Shown in pieces: positions 20,223 to 42,435 of a DNA stretch of 44,348 bases. The notes under the pieces were generated by a model that was not told the DNA's origin, ran no database searches, and saw only the letters and a program-made list of their open reading frames with translations. Origin of the DNA: Saccoglossus kowalevskii (lineage: Eukaryota > Hemichordata > Enteropneusta > Harrimaniidae); contig NW_003135334.1 in assembly GCF_000003605.2 (NCBI RefSeq), forward strand, positions 489,401 through 533,748, read 5' to 3'. The translations under genes were made by a program, and so were the position numbers. The first letter of the stretch is position 1; the number at the start of each line of letters is the position of its first letter.

Positions 20223-21936
20223 TTGTCCATTTTCGGCAGTGCATGCTATTTTCAGACTATTTTTAATCTTTGACTGTATGTGATTTTTTTCTAAGCTGTC
20301 ACCGCTGGGAAAAAAAAACATGGTATTTTATGCTTTAGCTGAGTGATGTTCCAGAGGGCACGTCATGAAAAACATGTATACAACCAGGTAAATCAGGTAC
20401 ATTCATTATTCAATTGGTTTAAATTTCGCTATTTCAGTTGATATTAGGTAAAATCCGTTAAATTAAATCTACGTGAACATGTAAAATAACAATAGAATTC
20501 ATTGTTTCTCTGGCAAATTCAGCGAATATGCTCAAAAAATCTGAATAGTGAAATTGAATTGTTTTACAACAATACATGTATGTATTGTTACTGTATTTTA
20601 TAGTATACCACATAACTTGTAGTGACATCAAATACAATGTTATTCTTACACATTAAAGTATGAATATATTAGTAGCTTGCTTTATCAGATTTCCCTGACT
20701 TTTACAGCGTTTTTTTTTTCACAAAGCCCGGATAAAAAAAGTAAGGTTTGGTCACAGTCAGAGGGACTGTGGTTTGGTCTATTGCCTTTGTCTATTGCTT
20801 TTAGCTCCATGGTGCCACCGAACTACTTTTCGAGTATTATGAAAATGGTGATTTTTGTGCAATTTACCATTGGTGACTATACTAAAGGGTCATGAAATTG
20901 TGTTCAATTTCACGTGAACATTTCACTGGGGTTATTGAGACAAGAATAAAAATTGCTTTCGTGCAAATGTGTGTCCAGGCTTTAAACCGTGACGGTCTTA
21001 CTGTGAACGAAAAAAAAGTAATTCAACGAATAGTATTACTATAACTCACTGTTATACAAATAAAGTACCAATATTACAAACTGTTACATTTGAACTATCA
21101 ATATTGTTATTTTGTTTGTAAACAGTGAGCATGGATGTACATCCATGCAGTGAGTTATATTCCAATACTGCTGGTTGGGCTGCTTTTTCTTCCACAGTAA
21201 ATCATCACATCGGGAAAACGAATAGCAACGGAAATCATAACGATTCAACAAGTCGTGTGCATATGATTTGTACTACCGGTAGTATTGGGTAGGGTACTAT
21301 GCACGAGAACCTGTGTGTTTATTCGTGTTGATACTGTATACTGATAGATACATTGAACTATGAACTGAACACGATGTCTTGTCGCACACATTTGAATATT
21401 CCTTCGACGGAGCAATACAATTGTCCAATACGCACGTGCTCTGATTTTTTTATTACTTACAACTGCACATGCGTAGTAGTGGTTTTGATTTTTCATCTAA
21501 TACAAAATTTTTAGTTTATGACGAATCGTAATCTGATTGGTCCACATTAATGAGTACCGAAGAACAATAACAATATACATGTTCTATGATCATGTTGCAT
21601 CTTTAAAGTGGTTCACGTGGACAATCTAAAATTGTAACGATTGTTGTTGTTTCAAAATTGTTACATATTTGTTGAGATAGACACACATTCTTGACTTCCG
21701 GGTTGTGGCTGAAATATTTTTCCTGGAAAAACGAAAAAGACTGTTTTGGAACTATTTGCATGGGGATTTATTCGTCAAAATTTTCCACAATTTGAAACAA
21801 CCATAAATGCCAAACTTATAACTAATATTATATTGTATTATTTACTCACAATACTAAGTGACGACGATGGTGGTAAATTAGGGTTATATAGAATTATTAT
21901 GAATTGACCTAGACTTGCGTACAGTCTCTTGTTTTT
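20223..21936. other. Gene-poor spacer between MKI67 and FIGNL1
   Basis: No credible coding exon seen. 20410-20580 shares ordered blocks with 25415-25500 (GGTTT(T)AAATTT(C/T)GC, TTAAATTAAA, GTGAA(C/T)ATGTAAAAT), so both are copies of one dispersed repeat. 20753-20772 carries a CACAGTC...GACTGTG hairpin related to those at 40542 and 41690. Confidence 0.6.
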
Positions 21937-22217
21937 TATAATAAAATAAAATATGCTGGGTTACCACGAGATAAACAATGCAAGCATGCGAAATTTTAGT
22001 TTCGGTGCGGTTTCTGTCGCGACGAATCTAATTCCAATTTTGATTGGTGGAATATTAATGAACCTGTCAAATCATTGCATCACGCACTGAACCCAGACCG
22101 GTGACAATAATTACCGGTGTCGCGAGAGGGCGTCTACAAGGGTCACAAGTCCCTGCTTATTTCGCGGTAACCCGGCTTTCGCCATATACACATTCCCATG
22201 ATATTTTATTTTATTGA
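21937..22217. mobile_element. Fold-back element, ~280 bp
   Basis: Left arm blocks AATAAAATAAAATAT and GCTGGGTTACCACGAGATAA are complementary to right arm blocks ending near 22217 (GCCGGGTTACCGCGAAATAA in reverse complement). The right arm has an extra ~20 bp between the two blocks. The centre includes two ACCGGTG copies at about 22098-22120. No reading frame. Confidence 0.6.
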
Positions 22218-22545
22218 GAGAAAAAAACACCAAAAAATAAACAAAATGCAAATTTTAAAAATCGAGCATTGAAAAACACAGTAAAAATGGCATATCACAA
22301 GAAGCAAAGGTACTTGTTTGCAAACAACGACACGCTATGGCCATCTGCCGCATGCGCAGGTGACGGACGAATCACGCTTCAACTGAGATATACTATTTAT
22401 ATGATTTCAAGTGTTAGCATGTCATGCTACAAATATACTACAATAAACAGGAAAGAAATAATAAATGATTGTTATAATTTAGGTATCTGAAAATACAAAA
22501 TTACATATATTTAATACCCCCGGTATATGTAGAGGAATTCACTAG

Positions 22546-22716
22546 TACTGTAAAATACTTTATTTTAGCTGAAATTAATTTTCGCTGAAAACACTGGGTG
22601 TTTTGTATGGAATTTATTTTCACTGATTTTTGACGAGTTGAATGTAAAATAGAGGAAAAACGGTAAATTCACTGAATTTTATTTTCACTGAAGTGAAAAT
22701 AAAGTTTTCTACAGTA
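22546..22716. mobile_element. 171-bp MITE with TACTGTA ends
   Basis: The left end TACTGTAAAATACTTTATTT and the complement of the right end (TACTGTAGAAAACTTTATTT) match over about 20 bp. The outer TA may be a target duplication, as in Tc1/mariner-derived MITEs. Related left ends occur at 2505 and 37826. Confidence 0.6.
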
Positions 22717-22739
22717 AATAAATTCACGATTTCTATAAA

Positions 22740-23200
22740 CCGCGCCCTCTAGTGATGGGATACTTTGTGACGTCAAAATGACGTATATGTGTGAAGTCGA
22801 TGTCGTTCAAAATCACCACTGTTTGTTTGCGGAGCCATTCTTCATCACTAATAACATTTCTAATAAAAACAAACGATCAAAACGATGTCAACGCTTTGAA
22901 CGGCCTTCTTGTCACCAATTTACGTCAGAAGACGTGATTTACATGAGATGTGTATTTAATTTGCCCTGGAGCGATTTTATTTGGTAAATGTTAATTACAT
23001 TGTAAACTCAGCCGAGGGACACTTTTCTATCGCAGTACAATCAAATTTATTCAAAATTAACATTACCTTTTTAGGAACATCATATCTATCCACTATATAG
23101 GTCTCATGCCACTAATTAACCAATTAACCATTAATAGCTGCTCAATTGAAATGCCCAGCAAGAACCAATGAAATTTTTTAAATATTATTTTTCTCAGATG
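22740..23200. other. Spacer with paired CRE-like sites
   Basis: A perfect TGACGTCA (22768-22775) is followed three bases later by TGACGTA. Further TTACGTCA and GACGTGA copies occur near 22921-22937. No gene is recognised next to them. Confidence 0.4.
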
Positions 23201-23500
23201 CTCCCTGTTTGAGGGCGTAATCACCTGGGTCAGAGGTGAGACCAACATGTGGTCTTTTGTTTACTACTTAGCGGCTGTGTACCTGTGGGTTTATTCTGTG
23301 TGTTAATGGATGTTCTAATCTTGGTGTTTTTCCAGTGATTTCTCTTGGTGCAATCCAAATACAGTAGGTGTGTCTTGTTTACCTGAGATTTGCAAGAGTT
23401 TGAGCTGGCCAACATGTTAGTTTTTTTCATATGGTTGATTACTGGCATGTTGATTTCCCATTTTTGAGCCATATTTTCAACTTTCTTCGTCATTTTCATA
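23190..23500 (-). pseudogene. Possible decayed retroelement C-terminal fragment
   Basis: On the minus strand an open stretch includes NHWKNTKIRTSINTQNKPT, then, after a frame change, PGDYALKQGASEKN near 23190-23220. The order (HWK..KI..SI / N-K-P-T / short tail) reminds me of the end of Penelope-like elements with a GIY-YIG domain, but too little is left to be sure. Shifted frames show it is not functional. Confidence 0.25.
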
Positions 23501-24380
23501 TAGCAATCTCGTCATATGTTAACATTGTCGTCTATGGAAATTCAATTAGTGGTATGAGCCCTATATAAAGCACATATGTTTTTTTTTACTTCAGCCCGAA
23601 CAGCCATTTTTTTTTTTCATAAATTAGAAATGCTCATCCTGACAGCAAAAACAAAGTGATCCAAATAAAGCCATATGAGGGCGCTCTAAATCACTGAATG
23701 AAAGTTCTGTGTTCAGGTACCCCAGCGTTTAATGTTGCACCATGCGTGCACAACAATTTGCGAGGGAGATAAAATTGTGAATGAAAGTACTGCATTTTTG
23801 CTTGACAATACTATGTCGTACCACGGTGTAATGATTAATTCTAGATTCATGCTGATATTACTTATGCCACATGTATTTCTAACGAACCTCAGACCACTAG
23901 TGGTTAAAACCTTTGACATGTACGCAATGCAAACATCCAAGGAAGGGTCGTCCATTTCTTGACCATCTTGCACGTCAATGAATGAATGAGTCTGCATTGT
24001 CACTCATAAAGCTGTTTAATTAAGTTGTTTGTTTAGGCACTTTGAAATAATACCATGAACACTGATTTCTGTCTTTAATTTTTTTTTTTACCAGGGAAGC
24101 ATAGCACGATTCACTGCAATACTAGATTCCCTACAATGTCATATAAGATGAACTGTCATTATTCATTACAGTGTAATAAAGATATTATTATTATTATAGA
24201 CAATTCTACACACAATATAGACTAGCCACAGCGACTCCAACACATGCACACAGAGCTAGAGACTGGAGAAACGTGTCTTGGTAATACACAAGTCATTCTT
24301 AGGTGTACACATAAACAATATTAATACAGAATCTTATGCTTGTTTATGCGTTATACTGATTTGTTCTATTAGTAATGTAT
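23500..24380. other. Spacer, no gene recognised
   Basis: Open stretches on both strands at 23713-24003 match nothing I recognise and lack exon signals. The rest is AT-rich and unremarkable. Confidence 0.4.
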
Positions 24381-24383
24381 GCA

Positions 24384-24573
24384 GTCGTCGCGCCGCGTCC
24401 TGTTCGATATGGGACTCATAGCGACGTATACAACGCGTGTAAAATACATTATTTACATAAAATCCGAACACTCGCTGCGCGACGACCACCGCGTTTTAAA
24501 GGGCGGTGGTCATCGCACCACATCCTGTTTGTTGTATGGGACTCATAGCGATGTATGCAACACATGTAAAATA
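24384..24573. repeat. Direct duplication with a GC-rich hairpin between copies
   Basis: 24384-24446 and 24508-24573 share GGGACTCATAGCGA and flanks. Wherever the first has CG the second often has CA or TG (GTCGTCGCGCCGCG against GTCATCGCACCACA). Between them 24479-24515 forms a hairpin with arms CGACCACCGC and GGCGGTGGTC. A related stretch is near 39640. Confidence 0.65.
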
Positions 24574-24937
24574 GTTTAGACTATTTAGTTTTCAGTAAAT
24601 TTTCTGTTCAGCTTGACATGCGTGTTTATGGTCTAATTAGTAGTATTTCAATAAGACTGATACTGATGTAATTGTTGGTTTGATACAAGTTTCTACTGCA
24701 GATGTGCTTCTAAGGTCACATAATATTGATCAAAACTTTTTTTGGGCCAAAAATTAAAAGAAATTACATACTAGTACCTTATTCAGCATAAACAAAATGA
24801 CCTACTCTTTTTTTTTTATTTTGAGTAAATATCGTAATTTTTATGCAATTTAACAACTATGCAAAGTGATTTGAAAACTACCCGTTATTATTCACTGTCG
24901 CATACGACTTATTTACCACTTCCGTGTCACTGAGAAT

Positions 24938-25330
24938 GTTCTAGAACCGTACTGTGTCTGGGTGGAATATTCTAGATTTTGTTTAGAAACTGGTTGAATA
25001 GGTAATAGAACACTGTAGGAGGCAATAGAAGGTAATGGAACATTCTAGAAATTGGTAGTAAGTTCCAGACTCATTATGTATGCTGATGTAATGGTCTATT
25101 TATAGACAGTGAGGGTGTATATATAGGGGAGTTGTTCAGCACTGAGATCAGATCGGAGATCTCGCTGAATTGTATTGGAGTTTAAGTATCTAGTTATTGG
25201 AGTAGTGGAGTTTTACCGCGTTATTGTACTTGATGATTGCAGAGTATAATAATACCAGTACCAGTTGAAACCTCATCTGTTGGCTCCGTGTTCGTATTTT
25301 ATCATCGCCACCAGGGAAGTCTTTTTGTTA
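24938..25330 (+). promoter_or_regulatory. LTR-like promoter module
   Basis: Features in order: repeated TTCTAGAA palindromes (GTTCTAGAAC at 24938, TTCTAGAA at 25043), a palindrome GTCTATTTATAGAC (25094-25107), a strong TATA box TATATATAG (25118-25126), and TTCAGCACTGAGATC about 20 bases later as a possible initiator. The layout resembles the U3/R part of a solo LTR, but I could not define the ends or a target duplication. No gag or pol is nearby. Confidence 0.35.
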
Positions 25331-25405
25331 CTGTTGCCATTTTGGTATTTGAACCATCACACCTGTACTATACCAATTACGGTAATATTATGTTGCGTGT
25401 GACAT

Positions 25406-25590
25406 TCACTGGGTTTTAATTTTGCTTATTTCGCTGACTGGGAAATGCGCTAAATTAAAAACCAGTGAATATGTAAAATTTAGCACAGAACACATTATCT
25501 AAATGATAAAACCCACTGAATATGCCTGAAAGGATAAATCAGCAAAATTTAAACCAAGTGAAAATTACTCTAGTCTTTTTACAGTACTTG
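25406..25590. repeat. Palindromic dispersed repeat
   Basis: ATTCACTGGGTTTTAATTT at the left is complementary to AAATTAAAAACCAGTGAAT about 45 bases on. The following part shares blocks with 20410-20580 and ends TTTTTACAGTA, the end sequence of the TACTGTA MITE family. Confidence 0.5.
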
Positions 25591-26432
25591 TGGTTGTGAC
25601 TCCAGATTTCAACTGGTGGGTTGATTGTTGATTTATATCAGCGTGCATTCCTGTGAGAAAACATTCTAGTGCACATGTATTATTAGTGTGGTACAAACTA
25701 CCGGTATTAAAACTTGAATAAATTTTAAAAAGGTTGGTGAACTATAATTTTTATTTTTGAAAACTATATTCTCTACAAGCCATTACCTTGGCTTTGAACA
25801 AATTACAATGTTTTTTTATATTTAAAAGGGTCAGGTTTTACTTTTTCCTCATAGAGCATGTGTATTACCGTAACTGAACATCCAATTATCCCAAAAACTA
25901 GGTCAGTGACCCTGTTTCTTTTATTACATTACAATTATTGTTAATAGATAACAATACAATAATCTCCAAAAAATTGTCAATGTTTTTGTGAAACTGTTTT
26001 GATCATCCAAAAGTTTATATAATAGTGTCCATTACTCACAATACCTTGCAAAGAATTAATACATTACTCAATTACAACCCCTAAAAGACAATGTAGCGCC
26101 ACATAGGATTTAGCACTGTTATGATACACAGAATTACACACTATATTTCCATTTCACTGTTTTGACCAACAACAAGATCTATTATTACTAAATCCATGTG
26201 AACATTTTTCACACAAACAAAAATATACTCAGTGCATTAGAATTGTGAATACCAGTGAAAATAATGTTTTACAATATGTGTCAGGTGTTTCATTGTTATA
26301 GCAATTAATTTTCAATAGACCAATTGAACCAAATCAGCAGATAAGGTACAGCCATGATGTCATGTACCGGTAAATGCCCAAATATGGATAACGATATATT
26401 TAAAAAATGTATATTTCTGATACACATATACA
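25591..26432. other. Spacer and distal FIGNL1 3' UTR
   Basis: No coding signal. On the minus strand AATAAA occurs at 25919-25924, about 900 bases past the FIGNL1 stop, and is a candidate poly(A) signal. 26150-26285 contains another CAGTGAAAA-ended palindromic repeat. Confidence 0.4.
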
Positions 26433-26830
26433 CGTTGGCCAGGGAATCAGCATTGTAGTATAGAGTTGCCCAGGGAATCAGCATTGTAGTAAACCTTTGT
26501 CCAGGGAATCAGCATTGTAGTATACCCTTGGCCAGGGAATCAGCATTGTAGTAAACCCCTGCACAGGGAATCAGCATTGCAGTATACCCTTGGCTAGGGA
26601 ATCAGCATTGTAGTATAGCCTTGGCCAGGGAATCAGCATTGTAGTATAGCCTTGGCCAGGGAATCAGCATTGTAGTAAACCCCTGCACAGGGAATCAGCA
26701 TTGCAGTATACCCTTGGCTAGGGAATCAGCATTGTAGTATAGCCTTGGCCAGGGAATCAGCATTGTAGTATAGCCTTGGCCAGGGAATCAGCATTGTAGT
26801 ATAGCCTTGGCCAGGGAATCAGCATACAAA
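26433..26830 (-). repeat. 31-bp minisatellite in FIGNL1 3' UTR
   Basis: About 13 copies of a unit with CAGGGAATCAGCATTGTAGT and a TATAGCCTTGGC tail. A pair of neighbouring variants (CCTGCACAGGG, then GGCTAGGG) occurs twice in the same order, indicating multi-unit duplication. The array starts within ten bases of the FIGNL1 stop codon, so it should be transcribed. Confidence 0.92.
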
Positions 26831-26834
26831 GTAG

Positions 26835-38447
<11,613 letters not shown>

Positions 38448-38559
38448 TATTATTCCGATATGTCTATGTGGCAAAACAAACATATGCAATAATACAGACT
38501 GAACATTGCAGATTTACCAGCATTTGTTTTTTTCATTGTACTGCTAATGTCAATGCTAA

Positions 38560-38800
38560 AACACTCTCTATACATTTTCTATGAATGACATTTTCTATGC
38601 TGATGACTTGGTTTTATTATCAGAAAGTGCTGAAGGCCTGCAAAAACTGTTTAAGTAAATTATCAAATTATTGCTTACAATGGAGATTAACTATAAATAT
38701 AAAGAAAACCAAAATTGTGCTATTTAATAAAAGTAACCATGTATTAAAAATAACTTTGTATTGAATAATGAGACTATCACAACAGTAAAAGCACTGCAAT
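38560..38800 (+). pseudogene. Decayed LINE reverse transcriptase fragment
   Basis: Starting at 38581 the frame reads NDIFYADDLVLLSESAEGLQ, containing the YADD metal-binding motif of reverse transcriptase. After a frameshift it continues CLSKLSNYCLQWRLTINIKK, and after a second one FVLNNETITTVK. This is the order expected for a non-LTR retrotransposon palm domain. The frameshifts and the loss of flanking sequence show it is dead. Confidence 0.7.
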
Positions 38801-39879
38801 TCAGCGCAGCCACCAAGTGGGGGAGATAGGGTTCTCCCTACCAGGGTGTGGAGTTTTTGATATTTCTAAGATAGAATTGAGCATTCTATGGCTTCTGTGG
38901 GGTCATCATATTATTCTTTGGACAAATATCAACTGTACAAGTTGGTGATCCCTTGGATGATCACTATACACAGTTTTGATCGTACAATATTTCTATGAAA
39001 AAAAACATTCTCTGATGTCAGAGTATGTTTTTTCTATGGATTCAAAAAACAAAACTCTGGCAGACTGGAATTTACAACAAGATCATGAATTATTCATAAT
39101 TGATGACATCATTTAAATATATCAATCAGGAATACTTGACAAACATTAATGCAGTCTCTTGAATGAGCATGTACATGCACTGCGAAATGTGATTAGTTCA
39201 GTCGTAGTTTTGAAAAATATGGGGTTGTCACGAGACTCAAAGCACAAAGGCAGTAACGTGACTTACGACATACTTTGCAGTATTCTTCTAATAACCTAAT
39301 TATTATAAAACACTTTCCTATTACATGTAGTACTAATAATTTAATGAAAAAAAAAAGCCAAAAAAGTTGTTGTTTTGGTGCTATAGGGCTTTCTTCATCT
39401 AACTATACAGGTTTGAATGTGGTGTCAATAATGAACGACTTAAGTATGATATTATAAATAAGTATCTTTCTAAATGGCAATCTGATTGGTTAGTCATTGC
39501 CATTAAAAAAAATGGAACTTTCCCATGACAACCATGTTCTTTGGAGGACTGTGCATTTTAGAGCCACTGCTGAACACCACCCTGAGTCATCAAAAAAATT
39601 AAAAGACTAACAAAGCTACTAGTTGATGAGCCCTTGTGTTGTATGGGACCCATACCGACCACCGTCCTTTAAATTACTAGAAATTAACATTTGGAATATA
39701 CCATAAAAATTCTATAATAAACAAATCTCCATTGTTATGTTACCGTATTTTGTCTATTAGAAGCCCCCTCCAAAAAAACAAACAAAAACATTTTCCTTTT
39801 TGTCATGGATAAGCAATTAACGAATCATGTACTGAGAGTTGTGAGAGAGCAACATTTGTCCGCTGTCCACTCTAACAGT
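38801..39879. other. Spacer or FIGNL1 5' intron, no gene seen
   Basis: Contains a short hairpin (AAAACATTCTCTGA / TCAGAGTATGTTTT, about 39000-39032) and a stretch near 39640 related to the duplication at 24508. No coding exon recognised. Confidence 0.4.
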
Positions 39880-40407
39880 AAACTGAGGGGAGGCAAGGGG
39901 GGTAGCTGGTACGGTTTTACAGGGAATAAAAAGGGCTTTTCACATTTTACGAAGATAAAAAAGACGTTTTTACAGTTTACAGTGTCAACAAATGGAACAT
40001 TGAATGGTCCGAAGAGCTCTCCGACTCAAATTCTCCACCATTGCTGCGCCGTGTGAAGAGACGCATGCGCGTATTACCCTCGTAGTGCTCTTCATTCGGT
40101 TAGAGGGCCTTTTACGTCTTGACATTCAATTTTGTAGTGAATTGTGTCATCTAGTCGTTTTACAGTTTCTAAAATGTAATTTCCCTGGATTATTCTTTAC
40201 GATTTTTTTATTTGGATTTGAATTTTTGTACGTACGAGAAAAATGACACATTTTTACAGTGTACGAAAAAAATATTTGATTGATTACGTTGTACGTCTAG
40301 CCTGTGATTACAGAATTACGGAATTTATTTTTTCTATTTACGTTGTACGAACAAAAAAATATTGCAATTACGTTGAACGAAAATAACCCTTGCCCCCCCC
40401 TAAACTG
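39880..40407. mobile_element. Possible fold-back element
   Basis: Left arm AACTGAGGGGAGGCAAGGG (39881-39899) and the complement of the right arm (AGTTTAGGGGGGGGCAAGGG) are similar. The interior is rich in TTTTACAGT and repeats TTACGTTGTACG or close variants three times (40284-40380). Ends and target duplication are not certain. An ACGCATGCGCGT palindrome, like an NRF1 site, is at about 40060. Confidence 0.4.
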
Positions 40408-40409
40408 TC

Positions 40410-40853
40410 GACGAGAAATATTGCCCACTCTTACAGTCGACGACTGACGACGGTAAATATCGCCCACACTTACAGTTGATGACTGACGACGATAAATATT
40501 GCCCACTTTTACAGTCCACGACTGACGACGGTAAATATCACCACAGTCCCTCTATCGGGACTGTGATATCACCCACTCTTACATTCGACTACGGTAAATA
40601 TATAGCCCACACTTACAGTCGACGACTGACGACGATAAATATTGCCCACTCTTACAGTCGAAGACTGACGACGGTAAATATCGCCCACTCTCACAGGCGA
40701 CGACCATGGAGCTAATGGACCATGGACCATGCGACGACTGACGACGGTAAATATCGCCCACAGGTACAGTCGACGATAAATATTGCCCACTCTTACAGTC
40801 GACGGTAAATATCGCCCACACTTACAGTCGACGACTGACGATAAATATCGCCC
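40410..40853. repeat. 39-bp tandem array upstream of BBIP1
   Basis: About 11 units of GCCCACTCTTACAGTCGACG and ACTGACGACGGTAAATATC. Several units lack the middle GACTGACGAC. One unit is interrupted at 40542-40565 by a CACAGTCCC...GGGACTGTG hairpin. Unusually CpG-rich for this window (CGACG repeated). Confidence 0.88.
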
Positions 40854-40979
40854 ATTGTTACAACTCGGTTGGTCATTTCTAGCTACAATTACTATTGATA
40901 AAATCCTACTGACTTTCATTTTCAACCGTGTTTCTAAATCCCAATATAATGTCGACATTGTCGAAGCATTGTTTCCATG

Positions 40980-41250
40980 ACCTGTATTGTCACCTCCCTA
41001 CTCAGCCTGTGATCGCGCACTCCGACTGTGAAAGGTGGACAGTCTTTACGCTTTGGTTCATGGAAATTAGTTGCCGGAGATGAATACAACAACTTTTAAC
41101 AACATTTAACTTACGTAGTTGCAAATGCGTAAAGTAGTCGACAGGTCACACGTTGAATTTACCCGCCACCTGAGGGCGACTGAAATCCCGCGAGGTCTCG
41201 CAGAATACGAGAATTTAGACGCCATTTCACATTCTTCGACGAGAGACTGT
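40980..41250. promoter_or_regulatory. Likely shared FIGNL1/BBIP1 promoter with first exons
   Basis: A locally GC- and CpG-richer stretch with no tandem repeats. On the minus strand ACTAC/gtaagtt (41115/41114) could end a non-coding FIGNL1 exon 1. On the plus strand AGACT/gtgagttt (41248/41249) could end a BBIP1 exon 1. If both are used the first exons overlap head to head. AATCCCGCGAGGTCTCGC (41182-41201) resembles GC-box/E2F-type and TCTCGCGAGA-type promoter motifs. No transcript evidence is available here. Confidence 0.4.
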
Positions 41251-41689
41251 GAGTTTGTTATTTGATTTTCTTCTGAGGCGTTATAATATTGTGGCGGGTA
41301 ATCTTTTCTACTCTCATAAGCCTGTAAGTAAATTGACTCTTGAAATGGTCAAGCTTTTGAACCATGAACGATTTCACATCAATCAATAACTTGACTCAGT
41401 CTCAGAGATGAACAGAACGCTAAGAAGTCTGAGTGAACTGTCGGTGTTATGAACACTTAGTCTAGAAATACAGTTCTGGGTTTCGCGATCACTTACACAA
41501 TTTTACTTCAAACAATCAAGAATCTGGGGGTAATTCACACAATACGGGAAACGTGATATTGCATGTAGGTGTTGGCTACGTATGCTGCATTAGGGATGGG
41601 CTATTAGAAACAAACGGGGGGGGGGGGGGGGTCGATGGCAGAAAAACTAAGCGAAATATTTTTTCCTCCACGTAGTGTTGTGCTTAAAT

Positions 41690-41718
41690 CACAGTCCCTC
41701 TACTGTAGAGGGACTGTG
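41690..41718. repeat. Perfect 13-bp hairpin
   Basis: CACAGTCCCTCTA, a 3-base loop, then TAGAGGGACTGTG. The arm matches the one embedded in the 39-bp array at 40542-40550 and, more loosely, 20753-20772. It lies in the probable first intron of BBIP1. Confidence 0.8.
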
Positions 41719-42150
41719 CTTCAATGAAGGATTTGGCGTATTTTTGTTACTTTCTTGGTGTGTAACATTTTTCCCCCTGAAAAATAAGCATGCAGTTTTT
41801 GTTTCTGTTATTGATCCCTGTAGGATTTTTTCCCATGAATTTTCTCCTGTACAATTTTTTTTTTTTCAATTCTGCCATCCCACCAGACAATCAATGAGCA
41901 CAGTGTGCAACAACATCGTTTAAAAATGTCCAATGTTACGGTATTCAATTGACCAGTTGAAACCTCTCGTTTCAGTTAGCATTGTGAGAAAAAGGATTGT
42001 TGTGCCGAGAGTACTGTTGTATTATTCACTAAACTAAAATTTCAATTGTATCTTATAGATTCCGTATTTTGAATTAACATTTCAGAAGTACTTTGCCCGG
42101 ATTCTCATCCATAATTGTATCTGAAGAAAAAGTTATTCATAAAAAGTACA

Positions 42151-42393
42151 ATGCCGGACAATAAGGGGACATTTCGAGAAGTTCTACCAAAACAAGGAAT
42201 GCTGTACCAAGAAGACATTCCAACCACAGTTCTGTGTAAACCCAAATTGATGGCGTTAAAATCAGTGACACTGGAGAAGTTAGAAAAAATGCAGAAAAAT
42301 GCACAGGAGACGGTAAAGCAACAGGAATTGATGCAACAAATGGATCAGGGTAGTCTGATGGGACCACCACAATCGGGATTGCCGGAATTCTAA
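42151..42393 (+). CDS. BBIP1: BBSome-interacting protein 1
   Basis: 80 residues in one exon that begins at an acceptor at 42086 (aacatttcag). FREVLPKQG, then EDI, VLCKPK and [11 protein letters not shown] align with human BBIP1 (92 residues) without gaps in the core. BBIP1 (BBIP10) is the smallest subunit of the BBSome, the coat that moves membrane proteins in and out of cilia; in human cells it is also linked to microtubule acetylation. The helical C-terminal part is Gln/Met-rich and the tail ([10 protein letters not shown]) is specific to this sequence. The ATG at 42151 is the first in frame after the acceptor. The stop is TAA followed by TTT. The frame reopens in phase right behind it, see the next entry. 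Confidence 0.92.
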   Translation: MPDNKGTFREVLPKQGMLYQEDIPTTVLCKPKLMALKSVTLEKLEKMQKNAQETVKQQELMQQMDQGSLMGPPQSGLPEF

Positions 42394-42435
42394 TTTGTGA
42401 CATTCATTGAATGTGTATATATTATTGTTTTAACA

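Noticed and set aside
23713-24003. 96-codon minus-strand frame
   Set aside because: No recognisable motif, no splice signals, and an open frame on the opposite strand as well; probably chance or very old debris.
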